Counted from the first letter of the stretch, positions 7,092-15,814 are shown. The stretch is DNA of 42,696 nt from Nocardia donostiensis (GCF_002081715.1 NZ_MUKP01000041.1:1-42696); one strand, 5' to 3'. Notes: generated by a model from the letters alone, not told the origin. Program-made: numbers and translations.

Positions 7092-9017
7092 TCAGGCGTC
7101 GGCTGCCGCGGCGGCGAACTGGGCGTTGTAGAGGCGGTAGTAGGCGCCCTGCTCGTCCAGGAGCTGTTCGTGAGTGCCGTGTTCGACGATGCGGCCCGCC
7201 TCCATCACCACGATCAGGTCGGCGTCGCGTATGGTGGACAGCCGGTGCGCGATGACGAAACTGGTGCGGTCCTTGCGCAGCGCGGCCGTGGCCTGCTGCA
7301 CCAGGAGTTCGGTACGGGTGTCCACCGAACTGGTCGCCTCGTCCAGGATCAGGATGGACGGTTTGGCCAGGAACGCGCGCGCGATGGTGATGAGCTGCTT
7401 CTCACCCGCGCTGACCCCGGTGCCCTCCTCGTCGATGATCGTGTCGTACCCGTCGGGCAGGGCGTGCACGAAACGATCCACGTAGGCGGCCTTGGCCGCG
7501 GCGAGGATCTCGGCTTCGCCTGCCTCCGGGTCGCCGTAGGCGATGTTCTCCCGGATGGTGCCGCGGAACAACCAGGTGTCCTGCAGCACCATACCCATCC
7601 GGGACCGCAGATTGTCCCTGGTCATCTGGGTGATATCGACACCGTCGACGGTGATCGCGCCCGCGTCGAGCTCGTAGAACCGCATGAGCAGGTTCACCAG
7701 CGTGGTCTTACCTGCCCCGGTCGGCCCGACAATGGCCACCACATGGCCGGGTTCGGCGACCAGCGACAACCGTTCGATCACCGGTTTGTCCGGTGCGTAG
7801 CGGAACGACACCGCCTCGAACTCGACCCGCCCGCGGTCCACCGGCCTGGTATCGGCCATCACCGGGTCGGGGCTCTGTTCCGGCGCCTCCAAGATCTCGA
7901 AGATCCGCTCCGCCGAGGCCACCCCCGACTGCAGCAGATTGGCCATCGCCCCCATCTGCGTCAACGGCTGGCTGAATTGGCGGGAGTACTGGATGAACGC
8001 CTGCACCTCACCGAGCGACAGCTGCCCGCTGGCCACCCGCAGACCACCGACCAGTGCCACCAGCACATAGTTCAGGTTCCCCAGGAACATGATCGACGGC
8101 ATGATCAGACCGGAAATGAACTGCGCTTTGAAACTGGACTGGTACAGCTGTTCGTTGCGTTTGTCGAACTCGTCGCGGACCTGACGGCTGCGGCCGAACG
8201 CGGTGACCACCTCGTGTCCGGTGTAGGCCTCCTCCACCTGCGCGTTCACCATGCCGGTGTGCTTCCACTGGTCGACGAAATGCGGTTTGGAACGTTTGGC
8301 GATCTGCGCGGTCACCACCACCGCGGCGGGGACCGTGAGCAGCGCGATCAACGCCAGCAGCGGCGAGATCCAGAACATCATCACCACAATGCCGAACACC
8401 GAGAACAGCGAGACCAGCAGCTGGCTCATGGTCTGCTGCAGGCTCTGCGACACGTTGTCGACATCATTGGTGACCCGGCTGAGCACATCGCCGCGGGGCG
8501 CGGAATCGAAATAGCTCAACGGCAGCCGGTGGATCTTGTCCTCCACATCGCTGCGTAACCGTTTCACCGTCCGGTTGATGACGAGATTGAGCAGATATCC
8601 CTGGACCCAGCCGAACAGCGACGCACCCAGATACAGCACCAGCGCCAGCAGCAGCACCCGGCCGACCGCGTCGAAATCGACGCCGACACCCGGCACAACG
8701 GCCATCCCGGAGAGCATATCCGCCAGGTTGCCCTGCCCCTGCTCGCGCAGCCCTTCGATCGCCTGCTCTTTGGTGATACCAGCGGGAAGCTGTTTACCGA
8801 CGACACCGTCGAAGATCAGGTTCGTCGCCTTGCCCAGGATGTAGGGGCCGAGGATGTTCAGCACCACCGACACGATCGCGAGCACCACGATCAGCACCAC
8901 ATACCCCCGTTCGGGGGCGAGCCGGCGCAGCAGTTTTTTCAGTGAGGGGCCGAACGATTTCGGTTTGGCCCCCGGCGCACCCGGACCGGGCGGCCCCTGC
9001 CTTCCCGGCCCGGTCAT
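7092..9017 (-). CDS. ABC exporter half-transporter, catalytically intact subunit
   Basis: Type IV ABC exporter: ~40-residue Gly/Pro-rich N-terminus, six membrane helices with the intracellular-loop segment VTNDVDNVSQSLQQT, then an ATPase domain. Walker A is GPTGAGKTT, Walker B is ILILDEATSSVD with the catalytic Glu, and the switch is IAHRLST with the His. The signature, however, is VSAGEKQ instead of LSGGQ. The ATG at 9017 is chosen for its strong AGGAGG site 4 nt upstream. It follows the other ABC gene by 70 nt. Together they form a heterodimer in which this subunit supplies the ATP-hydrolysing Walker motifs. Substrate unknown; drug or lipid export is inferred. Confidence 0.93.
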   Translation of the reverse strand: MTGPGRQGPPGPGAPGAKPKSFGPSLKKLLRRLAPERGYVVLIVVLAIVSVVLNILGPYILGKATNLIFDGVVGKQLPAGITKEQAIEGLREQGQGNLADMLSGMAVVPGVGVDFDAVGRVLLLALVLYLGASLFGWVQGYLLNLVINRTVKRLRSDVEDKIHRLPLSYFDSAPRGDVLSRVTNDVDNVSQSLQQTMSQLLVSLFSVFGIVVMMFWISPLLALIALLTVPAAVVVTAQIAKRSKPHFVDQWKHTGMVNAQVEEAYTGHEVVTAFGRSRQVRDEFDKRNEQLYQSSFKAQFISGLIMPSIMFLGNLNYVLVALVGGLRVASGQLSLGEVQAFIQYSRQFSQPLTQMGAMANLLQSGVASAERIFEILEAPEQSPDPVMADTRPVDRGRVEFEAVSFRYAPDKPVIERLSLVAEPGHVVAIVGPTGAGKTTLVNLLMRFYELDAGAITVDGVDITQMTRDNLRSRMGMVLQDTWLFRGTIRENIAYGDPEAGEAEILAAAKAAYVDRFVHALPDGYDTIIDEEGTGVSAGEKQLITIARAFLAKPSILILDEATSSVDTRTELLVQQATAALRKDRTSFVIAHRLSTIRDADLIVVMEAGRIVEHGTHEQLLDEQGAYYRLYNAQFAAAAADA

Positions 9018-9087
9018 TTCGCCTCCTGTGTTCTGCGGGGGTTCCCGCACCCCGTCGGCCTGATGAGCGCTGCGCGATTATGTCTCA

Positions 9088-10818
9088 TCACGCCTCCTGC
9101 ACACTCAGCTGCGATTCGACGATTTCCTGGTATTCCGAGCAATCGCGAAGCAGCTGCTCATGGGTGCCGATCCCGGCCATCCGGCCGTCTTCGAGCACCA
9201 CGATCTGATCGGCGTCGCGGATGGTTGCGATCCGCTGCGCCACGATGATCACTGACGCGTCCAGGGTTTCCGGCCGCAGCGCGTCCCGCAGCCGGGCGTC
9301 GGTGGCGACATCCAATGCGGAGAACGCGTCGTCGAACAGGTAGATCCGCGGTTTACGCACCAGCGCCCGCGCGATCGCCAGCCGCTGCCGTTGCCCGCCA
9401 GATACCGTCGTGCCGCCCTGGGCGATCGGAGTCTGTAAACCCTGCGGCATTTCCCGGACGAAGTCTGCGGCCTGGGCGATCTCCAGGCAGCGCCACAGCT
9501 CCTCGTCGGTCGCGTCAGGGTCGCCGTAGCGCAGGTTGCTCGCCACCGTCCCCGAAAACAGGTACGCCCGCTGCGGGACGAGGCCGATCTGTTGACGCAG
9601 CTCGTCCACGTCGAGATCGCGGACATCGGTACCGCCGACGAGCACCGCGCCGCCTGTGGCATCCATCAGCCGCGGGATCAGGTTGATCAGGGTGGTTTTA
9701 CCCGATCCGGTGGAGCCGATGATCGCCGTTGTCCGGCCCGGCTCGACCCGGAAGCTGATATCCCGCAGTACCGGTTTCTCCGCGCCGGGGAAGCTGAACT
9801 CGGCCGCACGCAGCTCGACCGTGGCGGGATCACCGCGGAACGGCTGCGGACGCTCGGGCCGGTGCACCGACGACCTGGTCCGCAGCACCTCGCCGATACG
9901 GTCGGCCGATACCGCCGCCCGCGGCGCCATCATCGCCAGGAACGAGGCCATCATCACGGCCATCAGGATCTGCATGATGTAGGCCAGCAGCGCGGTCAGC
10001 GAACCGATCTGTATCTCCCCCGAATCGACTTGGTGCCCGCCGAACCAGATCACCGCGACGGAGGTCAGGTTGCTGATCAGCATGACAGTCGGGAACATCA
10101 GCGCCATCAGCTTGCCTACCCGCAGCGCGGTATCGGTGAGCTGGGAATTGGCGACACCGAACCGCCACACCTCCAGCCGTTCCCTGACGAACGCGCGCAC
10201 CACCCGGATACCGGTGATCTGTTCGCGCAGCACCCGGTTGACCTCGTCGATGCGCTCCTGCATCGCACGGAAGCCGGGCACCATCCTCGCGATGATGAAA
10301 CCCATGCTCAGCCCGAGCGCGGGCACCGCGATCAACAGCAGCCAGGACAGCCCCAGATCCTCGCGCAACGCCATGATGATGCCGCCGACACACATGATCG
10401 GCGCCATCACCGCCACCGTCGCCGCCATCACGATCAGCAGCTGCACCTGCTGGATATCGTTGGTATTGCGGGTGATCAGCGAGGGTGCGCCGAACATACC
10501 GACCTCGCGGGCGGAGAACGTGCCAACCCGGTGCAGCACCGCGCCACGCAGATCACGCCCCGCGCCCATGGCGACCTGCGCCGCCAGATACACCGACGCC
10601 GTCGATGCGATGATCTGCACCCCGCTGATCAGCAGCATCCGCAAACCCGCGGTCCAGATATAGCCGATATCGCCCTTGGTGATGCCCTCGTCGATCAGGT
10701 CGGCGTTCACACTGGGCAGGTAGAGCATGGCGATAACAGAGATCAGCTGCAGTGCAACGACCCCTGCGAGATGACCTCGATAGGGGGTCAGATAGGTACG
10801 AAGCAGTCTGATCAGCAT
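9088..10818 (-). CDS. ABC exporter half-transporter, degenerate-site subunit
   Basis: Six membrane helices with LITRNTNDIQQVQ in the coupling loop, then an ATPase domain. Walker A is GSTGSGKTT and the signature VSGGQRQ is canonical. Walker B reads YLFDDAFSALD, so Asp replaces the catalytic Glu, and the switch reads IVAQRIATI, so Gln replaces His. These changes match the degenerate subunit of heterodimeric exporters such as TM287 of TM287/288. The partner (7092-9017) has the reciprocal pattern. The gene starts 12 nt after the Rrf2 regulator and is clearly in its operon. It is close to 576 residues, the usual size. Confidence 0.94.
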   Translation of the reverse strand: MLIRLLRTYLTPYRGHLAGVVALQLISVIAMLYLPSVNADLIDEGITKGDIGYIWTAGLRMLLISGVQIIASTASVYLAAQVAMGAGRDLRGAVLHRVGTFSAREVGMFGAPSLITRNTNDIQQVQLLIVMAATVAVMAPIMCVGGIIMALREDLGLSWLLLIAVPALGLSMGFIIARMVPGFRAMQERIDEVNRVLREQITGIRVVRAFVRERLEVWRFGVANSQLTDTALRVGKLMALMFPTVMLISNLTSVAVIWFGGHQVDSGEIQIGSLTALLAYIMQILMAVMMASFLAMMAPRAAVSADRIGEVLRTRSSVHRPERPQPFRGDPATVELRAAEFSFPGAEKPVLRDISFRVEPGRTTAIIGSTGSGKTTLINLIPRLMDATGGAVLVGGTDVRDLDVDELRQQIGLVPQRAYLFSGTVASNLRYGDPDATDEELWRCLEIAQAADFVREMPQGLQTPIAQGGTTVSGGQRQRLAIARALVRKPRIYLFDDAFSALDVATDARLRDALRPETLDASVIIVAQRIATIRDADQIVVLEDGRMAGIGTHEQLLRDCSEYQEIVESQLSVQEA

Positions 10819-10830
10819 GATTAACGCAGG

Positions 10831-11343
10831 CTACCGATATTCACCGACACCTGTCGCTGTGATTTCCACCGGGTTCTCGCGTGGTTCGCGGCGAGCCCAG
10901 GCGCCGGGATCGGCGGTGAGTTCGCCGATGAACCCGGGTAGCCGGTCGGCGGCGATATCGGCGATGGACACGTCCTCTAGCACCGCTCGGATATTCACCC
11001 GCAGCGCGATCCACACCCGCTGCAGGGGTTCGGCCGGGCCGGGATAGGTGACGTCCTCGGGGCGGCGGCCACGTACCGAGGCCAGCGGCCCCTCCAGCGC
11101 GCGGATCACATCGGCGATGGAGATATCGATGGCCGGGCGCGCCAGCCGGTATCCGCCGTCGGGTCCGCGTCTGCTGGTGACCAGCCCGGCGCGGCGCAAC
11201 TCGGCGAGCACGCTTTCGAGCACTTTCGGCGGAATCCGCTGCGCCGCCGCGATCGATTCCGCTTTCACCGCCGCCGTCTGCGCCGCGCCTGCAATCTCGA
11301 GTAGCGTTCGCACCGCGTGGTCGACCTTCGCGGTGATGTGCAC
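10831..11343 (-). CDS. Rrf2 family transcriptional regulator without cysteines
   Basis: 170-residue winged-helix regulator. The N-terminus MHITAKVDHAVRTLLEIA and the HTH segment IPPKVLESVLAELRRAGLVTS...GPDGGYRLARP are typical of Rrf2. No cysteine occurs anywhere in the protein, so it cannot hold an Fe-S cluster as IscR or NsrR do; it should sense something else, as CymR does. The GTG at 11343 has AGGGGG 5-6 nt upstream. It lies between the TetR gene (39-nt gap) and the ABC exporter genes (12-nt gap), so it probably helps control exporter expression. Confidence 0.9.
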   Translation of the reverse strand: MHITAKVDHAVRTLLEIAGAAQTAAVKAESIAAAQRIPPKVLESVLAELRRAGLVTSRRGPDGGYRLARPAIDISIADVIRALEGPLASVRGRRPEDVTYPGPAEPLQRVWIALRVNIRAVLEDVSIADIAADRLPGFIGELTADPGAWARREPRENPVEITATGVGEYR

Positions 11344-11382
11344 GACAACCCCCTGTCCTTTCGTCTGCTGGTTCGCTCGAAT

Positions 11383-12030
11383 CTACGCGCCCCAAGAGGA
11401 TGCAGCGGATGCAGCGGGTGCAGCGGGTGCAGACGGATCAGACGGACCAGCCGGATAGAGCACCGAAGTGGCCGCGTCGAGCAAAGTGTTCTCCACCAGC
11501 GCATCCGCGGCGCCTGGCACCACTTCGGTGGACAGCAGCGCGATGCCGAGTATTTCCAGCGCGGCGCTGGCGCGCAGTTTCGTTTCGTCGCTCGGGTCCG
11601 GTCCGGCCAGCCAGTCGCGCAGTGCCCGGTTGGTTTCGACCAGGTCCGGCTGCCGGTCGGCCATGGCGTTGATGATGGTGACGGTGTCGCGTAGGCACAG
11701 CGAGCCCGCGTCACGGTGGCGCATCATGCCGCGCACGTAGTTGCGCAGAACCGTGCGCACCCCTGTCGCGTCGTGCGGTACGGCGTCGATGTTTTCGACC
11801 ATCGCCCGCATGTGGTCGACGATCGGGTTCAGGATCGCGACGAGCAGATCGAGCTTGGATGCGTAATGATAGTAGAGGGACGCCTTTGTGATTCCTACCG
11901 CATCGGCGACCTCACGCAGGCTCGTCTGCTCGAATCCTTTTGCGCCGAAAAGACGCACCGCGGCGTCTCTGATCGCCTTTTTGGTCCCTCCACCTGCGGC
12001 GATGGTTTCTGGTACGGCGTGGGTGGTCAT
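11383..12030 (-). CDS. TetR family transcriptional regulator
   Basis: 215 residues. The DNA-binding domain is clear: AIRDAAVRLFGAKGFEQTSL, then REVADAVGITKASLYYHYASK. The ligand domain ends in a low-complexity tail (SDPSAPAAPAASAASS) encoded by short GCAGCGGRT-like repeats at 11398-11440. ATG 12030 has GAGAGGA upstream. It is first in the operon TetR-Rrf2-ABC-ABC and divergent from the mmpL-type gene. Palindromic sequences lie in the intergenic region, so it likely represses both transporter units and itself. Confidence 0.92.
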   Translation of the reverse strand: MTTHAVPETIAAGGGTKKAIRDAAVRLFGAKGFEQTSLREVADAVGITKASLYYHYASKLDLLVAILNPIVDHMRAMVENIDAVPHDATGVRTVLRNYVRGMMRHRDAGSLCLRDTVTIINAMADRQPDLVETNRALRDWLAGPDPSDETKLRASAALEILGIALLSTEVVPGAADALVENTLLDAATSVLYPAGPSDPSAPAAPAASAASSWGA

Positions 12031-12103
12031 CAGCGATCCTCTCGTCTTCGTTGTATCGCACCAACGACCCCCCGAAAGTAGAGGTTGTACCTCCGCTTTA
12101 CTC

Positions 12104-12134
12104 GTAGGTAGTCTACCTACCGCACGGTAGACAG
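12104..12134. promoter_or_regulatory. Overlapping palindromes, probable TetR operator
   Basis: GTAGGTA (12104-12110) and TACCTAC (12114-12120) form a perfect 7-bp inverted repeat with 3-nt centre. Overlapping it, CTACCTACCG (12113-12122) and CGGTAGACAG (12125-12134) form a second palindrome with 8 of 10 arm positions matching. It lies 74-104 nt upstream of the TetR start and ~205 nt upstream of the MmpL start, a usual site for autoregulation. Confidence 0.6.
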
Positions 12135-12185
12135 AGCGTCAAATGGAGGCGGGAGAGCCGAAGGCCCGCGTAGGAGGCGATGTCT

Positions 12186-12270
12186 ACAGACGTACCGCTT
12201 TCCACAGACGTATTGCTGTCAAAGTACCGCTGTCACCACCAGGCACCCTTTCGGCAGCCGTACCGCTGAC
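12186..12270 (+). repeat. Degenerate ~18-bp repeats in the mmpL leader
   Basis: Copies resembling ACAGACGTACCGCTGTC occur at 12186, 12204, about 12221 and about 12252. The first two are in tandem at 18-bp spacing; the others are looser. They lie in the ~200-nt leader between the operator palindromes and the MmpL start. Confidence 0.55.
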
Positions 12271-12339
12271 CACAGACGAACAGAGCCTGAACTGGCGCAC
12301 CGGCCTATCAGGCTTGCCAGCCACTAGGAGAAATCCCTC

Positions 12340-14637
12340 GTGTCCGTATTCCTGTACCGATGGGGAAAGTTCGCTTTCCGCCGGAAATGGGTGGTGTTAC
12401 CCGTCTGGGTGGTGCTGTTCCTGCTGCTCGGCGGACTCGGCACCGCGCTGAGCAAGCCGATGACCGACGACTTCAGCATGCCCAACCTGCCGTCGGAACG
12501 GGCCACCGAAATCCTGGACGAGCATTTCCCGGGAATGTCGGAGGCATTCTCGTTCGACGCGGTCACCGGCACCTATGTGATCGCGGCCCCCGACGGCCAG
12601 CGCCTCACCGATGACAACAACCGCGCGGCGCTACAGGCACTCGTGCAGAAGCTGAACGCGCTCGACATCGTCGACAAAACCAAACCACTGGTGAACCCGG
12701 TCGACGCCGCAGCGCATATGGGTTGCCTGTCCGCTCCCGACCCGGCTCGCTGCAGCGGCGCCCCCCTCAATGTGCTGAACGAGACCGCCCCGAACACGGT
12801 GGCGGTGCTCAATGTGCCGTTCACCATCGGCTCCTTCCAGGACATCACCGACGCCGACCGCGACGCCGCCTACCAGGTGGCCGACGAGGCCCGCGCCTCC
12901 GGCCTGCAGGTCGAGATGAGCGGCTCGATCGCGATGAAGCAGGAGATGCCCAGCGGTAAATCCGAGATGATCGGTATGGCCGTCGCGCTGGTGGTGATGA
13001 TCGTGGCCTTCGGCGCGATCGTGGCCGCGTTCGTGCCCATCGTGACCGCCATCGTCGGTTTGGGTGCGGCGACGTCGCTGATCATGCTGGGCACCTCGGC
13101 CATCCAGATCCCCAGCTTCACCGTCTTCCTCGCGTCGATGATCGGTATCGCGCTGTCCATCGACTACGCGCTGTTCATCGTGTCCCGGTACAAGCACGAA
13201 CTCGCCGTGCAGGCGTCACCGGAAGAGGCCGCGGGCACTGCCTTGGGCACCGCGGGCTCGGCCGTTGTCTTCGCCGGCCTGACGGTCATCATCGCACTCA
13301 CCGGGCTGTCGATCGTCGGCGTCCAGTTCCTGACCTTCATGGGTCTGGGTGGTGCGGTCGCCGCCGGGTTCGCGGTGCTCACCGCGCTCACACTGATGCC
13401 TGCGCTGATCGGCGCGCTCGGCAAATACCTGTTCAAGCCGAAGCTGCCGCTCATCGCCCAGCACGATCCCGAAGACGACACCGCGGTCACCAACGGGATG
13501 CGCTTCGGCCGGTTGATCGGCAAATTCCCGGCGGTGATGCTGCTGCTCAGCGTCGCCGTGCTCGGCGCACTCGCCGCGCCAGCGGCCGGACTGAACCTCG
13601 GCCTGCCCGGCGATGACAGCATGCCGAAGGATTCGACCGTCCGTAAGGCCTACGAGCTGCGCACCGAAGGCTTCGGCGAAGGCAGCAACGGTGTGCTCAA
13701 CGTGGTCGCCGACCTGAGCAATGTGGCGCCCGAGCAGCGGGAAGCCGCGGTCACCGCGCTACACGACAAGCTGGCCTCGTATCCGGGCATGGACTACGTC
13801 ACCCAGCCGATGCTCAGCGAGAACGGCCAAGGCGCGCTGCTCGACGGTGTCCCGAAGGCCGGGCCGAACAACCAGGAAACCAAGGACCTGGTGCGGGACG
13901 CCCGCGACGCCGAAGCCGAACTGCAGGACAGGTTCGGTCTCGAGTACGGCATCACCGGAACCACCGCCATCTACGCCGATATCGACCACGTGCTGCTGAG
14001 CAAGATCGCCCCATATCTGGCGATCGTCGCCGGCGCCGCGTTCGTGCTGCTGATCCTGGTGTTCCGGTCCATCCTGGTTCCGCTCACCGCGGCGCTCGGC
14101 TTCCTGCTCTCGATGGCCGCCACCTTCGGTGCGACCGTGCTGATCTTCCAGGAGGGCGCGCTCGGCCTGATCTCCGATCCGCAGCCGATCGTCAGCTTCC
14201 TGCCGATCATGCTGATCGGCCTGGTGTTCGGTCTCGCCATGGACTACCAGGTGTTCCTGGTGACCCGTATGCGTGAGGAGTTCGTGCACGGTAAAGCGCC
14301 GAAGGCCGCCATGATCAGCGGCTACCATCACGGCGCCCGCGTGGTGACCGCCGCCGCGATCATCATGATCTCGGTGTTCAGCTCCTTCCTGCTGGAAAGC
14401 GATGTGGTGGTGAAGTCCATGGGCTTCGCGCTGGCCGCGGGTGTGCTGCTGGATGCGTTCGTCGTCCGGATGGTGCTGATCCCGGCGCTGCTGGCGCTGA
14501 TGGGCAAATGGGCCTGGTGGATGCCGAAATGGCTGGATCGGGTACTGCCCGATATCGACGTCGAGGGCGCGAAGCTGCAACAGCTGCAGCAGCGCCAGGC
14601 GGCGGTCGAGGACAAAGAGCCACTGACGATCGGCTGA
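12340..14637 (+). CDS. MmpL/RND family exporter
   Basis: 765-residue RND-type transporter of the MMPL family. Its order is: helix 1, a soluble periplasmic domain (~45-200), helices 2-6, a second soluble domain (~370-520), and helices 7-12. The two Asp-Tyr proton-relay pairs of the MmpL3 type are present: D275-Y276 in GIALSIDYALF and D635-Y636 in GLAMDYQVF. GTG 12340 is chosen for AGGAG 9 nt upstream. The C-terminal tail is short, unlike MmpL3. Family members export lipids, siderophores or drugs by proton motive force; the substrate cannot be read from sequence. Divergence from a TetR gene over a palindrome suggests inducible efflux. Confidence 0.94.
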   Translation: MSVFLYRWGKFAFRRKWVVLPVWVVLFLLLGGLGTALSKPMTDDFSMPNLPSERATEILDEHFPGMSEAFSFDAVTGTYVIAAPDGQRLTDDNNRAALQALVQKLNALDIVDKTKPLVNPVDAAAHMGCLSAPDPARCSGAPLNVLNETAPNTVAVLNVPFTIGSFQDITDADRDAAYQVADEARASGLQVEMSGSIAMKQEMPSGKSEMIGMAVALVVMIVAFGAIVAAFVPIVTAIVGLGAATSLIMLGTSAIQIPSFTVFLASMIGIALSIDYALFIVSRYKHELAVQASPEEAAGTALGTAGSAVVFAGLTVIIALTGLSIVGVQFLTFMGLGGAVAAGFAVLTALTLMPALIGALGKYLFKPKLPLIAQHDPEDDTAVTNGMRFGRLIGKFPAVMLLLSVAVLGALAAPAAGLNLGLPGDDSMPKDSTVRKAYELRTEGFGEGSNGVLNVVADLSNVAPEQREAAVTALHDKLASYPGMDYVTQPMLSENGQGALLDGVPKAGPNNQETKDLVRDARDAEAELQDRFGLEYGITGTTAIYADIDHVLLSKIAPYLAIVAGAAFVLLILVFRSILVPLTAALGFLLSMAATFGATVLIFQEGALGLISDPQPIVSFLPIMLIGLVFGLAMDYQVFLVTRMREEFVHGKAPKAAMISGYHHGARVVTAAAIIMISVFSSFLLESDVVVKSMGFALAAGVLLDAFVVRMVLIPALLALMGKWAWWMPKWLDRVLPDIDVEGAKLQQLQQRQAAVEDKEPLTIG

Positions 14638-14660
14638 GACCGGCGTAAATTCAACACAGC

Positions 14661-14698
14661 CACGGCCCCGCACCCGGTTTATCGGATGCGGGGCCGTG
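14661..14698 (+). terminator. Terminator hairpin after the MmpL gene
   Basis: CACGGCCCCGCA (14661-14672) pairs with TGCGGGGCCGTG (14687-14698), and CCG/CGG can pair within the loop. It lies 24 nt after the stop codon. There is no strong T-run, which is common in high-GC actinobacteria. Confidence 0.7.
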
Positions 14699-14755
14699 CC
14701 ATAGCAAAAGCCGGGTTGCCTATACACCCGAGCTGCTGCCGGCTTCGGGCCTGCG

Positions 14756-15010
14756 CTACTGGCTCGGTTCCGGCAGCTGACAAGAGCCGATCTTCGGGTT
14801 CAGCCCCAGGTAATTGAGCGGACCCGCGAGAACCGTCACGCCGAGAGTCGCTAGCTGTGGGCACTCGACCGCCGCCACATTGAAGTAACCCCGTTGCCCA
14901 GCTGCCACCAATCCCGCGACCAGCCAGGCCAGCAGCACCAAGCTCATCACCCGGCCACCCATTCCACCCCGAGGCGATCGCTGTCGAATCGATGAATCCC
15001 GCATGGTCAT
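14756..15010 (-). CDS. Small single-pass membrane or secreted protein, unknown function
   Basis: About 84 residues. A basic N-terminus (MTMRDSSIRQRSPRGG) is followed by one hydrophobic segment (VMSLVLLAWLVAGLVAAG) and a ~45-residue outer part with two cysteines (VECPQL and GSCQLPEP) that could form a disulfide. GGAAG lies just before ATG 15010, and ATG 15004 is an alternative. It stands alone between the MmpL terminator and tRNA-Ser. No family is recognised; an exported anchored protein is inferred from topology. Confidence 0.6.
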   Translation of the reverse strand: MTMRDSSIRQRSPRGGMGGRVMSLVLLAWLVAGLVAAGQRGYFNVAAVECPQLATLGVTVLAGPLNYLGLNPKIGSCQLPEPSQ

Positions 15011-15165
15011 CGCTTCCTTCCACATCTGGGTACCTCAGGAGTACCCCGGCGCCCAGCGACCCCAACCGGATCATTTGGGAGATCGCGCACAACCCGGGGT
15101 GATGGGGTCCACGAGAACAGCGCCGTAATCTCCGGTTGAACCGGGTACAGCCACCAGCTCGGCAC

Positions 15166-15201
15166 AAAAAAGCCCCTCACCTGGCGTTTCAGGTAAGGGG
15201 C
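15166..15201 (-). terminator. Rho-independent terminator of tRNA-Ser
   Basis: A 12-position stem (15172-15183 with 15190-15201, 11 pairs) is followed on the minus strand by six T residues (15171-15166). It begins directly downstream of the tRNA 3' end, and is the clearest intrinsic terminator in the window. Confidence 0.9.
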
Positions 15202-15203
15202 TC

Positions 15204-15294
15204 TGGCGGTGGCGGAGGGATTTGAACCCTCGGAGGGGGGTTACCCCTCACACGCTTTCGAGGCGTGCTCCTTAGGCCGCTCGGACACGCCACC
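15204..15294 (-). tRNA. tRNA-Ser(CGA)
   Basis: Acceptor stem GGTGGCG (from 15294) pairs with CGCCACC, followed by discriminator G and an encoded CCA at 15206-15204. The anticodon loop CTCGAAA gives anticodon CGA. The T arm carries GGTTCAAATCC, and the long variable arm (GTGAGGGGTAACCCCCTC region) is typical of serine tRNAs. It is followed immediately by an intrinsic terminator. No integrase gene or duplicated 3' end was noticed nearby, so there is no sign of an element inserted here. Confidence 0.96.
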
Positions 15295-15339
15295 GCGCAC
15301 AACGATACAGGAAGGGGGCCCCAGCGCTAAATCGGGTGG

Positions 15340-15813
15340 TCAGCGTTGGCGGCGGAAGAAGGTGTCGAGGAGGGCGGCGCATTCGGATTCGAGGATGCCG
15401 CCGCGGACTTGCGGGCGGTGATTGAGGCGGCGGTCGCGGACGACGTCCCACAGGGAGCCGACGGCGCCGGTTTTGGGTTCCCAGGCGCCGAAGAGGAGCC
15501 GGTCGATGCGGGCGAGTACGAGGGCGCCCGCGCACATGGTGCAGGGTTCGAGAGTGACGGCGAGGGTGGTGCCTTCCAGCCGCCAACCGTCACCGCAGAC
15601 CTCGGCGGCGCGGCGCAGGGCGAGGATTTCGGCGTGCGCGGTGGGGTCACCGAGGGATTCTCGCGCGTTGGCGGCGCGGGCCAGTTCGCGGCCTGCCGCG
15701 TCGAAGACGACCGCGCCGACGGGGACGTCACGGGGGCCAGCGGTGGCGGCGGCGGCGAGCGCGGCGCGCACCATATCGGTGTCGGTGGGCCCGCCGCCTG
15801 CCGGTCCGGTCAT
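15340..15813 (-). CDS. tadA: tRNA-specific adenosine deaminase
   Basis: Deaminates the wobble adenosine of tRNA-Arg(ACG) to inosine. The zinc-dependent deaminase motifs are complete: H60-A-E62 (PTAHAEILAL) and P90-C91-x-x-C94 (LEPCTMCAGALV), with the substrate-loop asparagine in AANARESLGDP. It is 157 residues, the usual size. The start codon lies one nucleotide after the stop of the upstream TadA-associated gene, so the two are translated from one transcript. Confidence 0.95.
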   Translation of the reverse strand: MTGPAGGGPTDTDMVRAALAAAATAGPRDVPVGAVVFDAAGRELARAANARESLGDPTAHAEILALRRAAEVCGDGWRLEGTTLAVTLEPCTMCAGALVLARIDRLLFGAWEPKTGAVGSLWDVVRDRRLNHRPQVRGGILESECAALLDTFFRRQR

Positions 15814-15814
15814 C

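Noticed and set aside
6120..8558. Very long plus-strand open frame (~812 codons) opposite tgt and the ABC gene
   Set aside because: It is the antisense of two clear genes. Its His/Arg/Gly/Gln-rich translation has no domain, as expected for a frame opposite high-GC coding DNA.
9592..10824. ~410-codon plus-strand frame opposite the second ABC gene
   Set aside because: Same reason: antisense shadow of a gene with all ABC motifs; no ribosome site or domain.
11398..11440. GCAGCGG-type repeats as a CRISPR or regulatory repeat
   Set aside because: They are short in-frame codons for the Ala/Pro-rich tail of the TetR protein; there are no spacers and no palindromic repeat unit.
13759..14727. ~322-codon minus-strand frame opposite the MmpL gene
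   Set aside because: Antisense shadow with His/Asp/Gln-rich, low-complexity translation.
15204..15294. tRNA-Ser as an attachment site for an integrative element
   Set aside because: No integrase, excisionase or duplicated tRNA 3' end was seen near it; the flanking genes are ordinary core genes.
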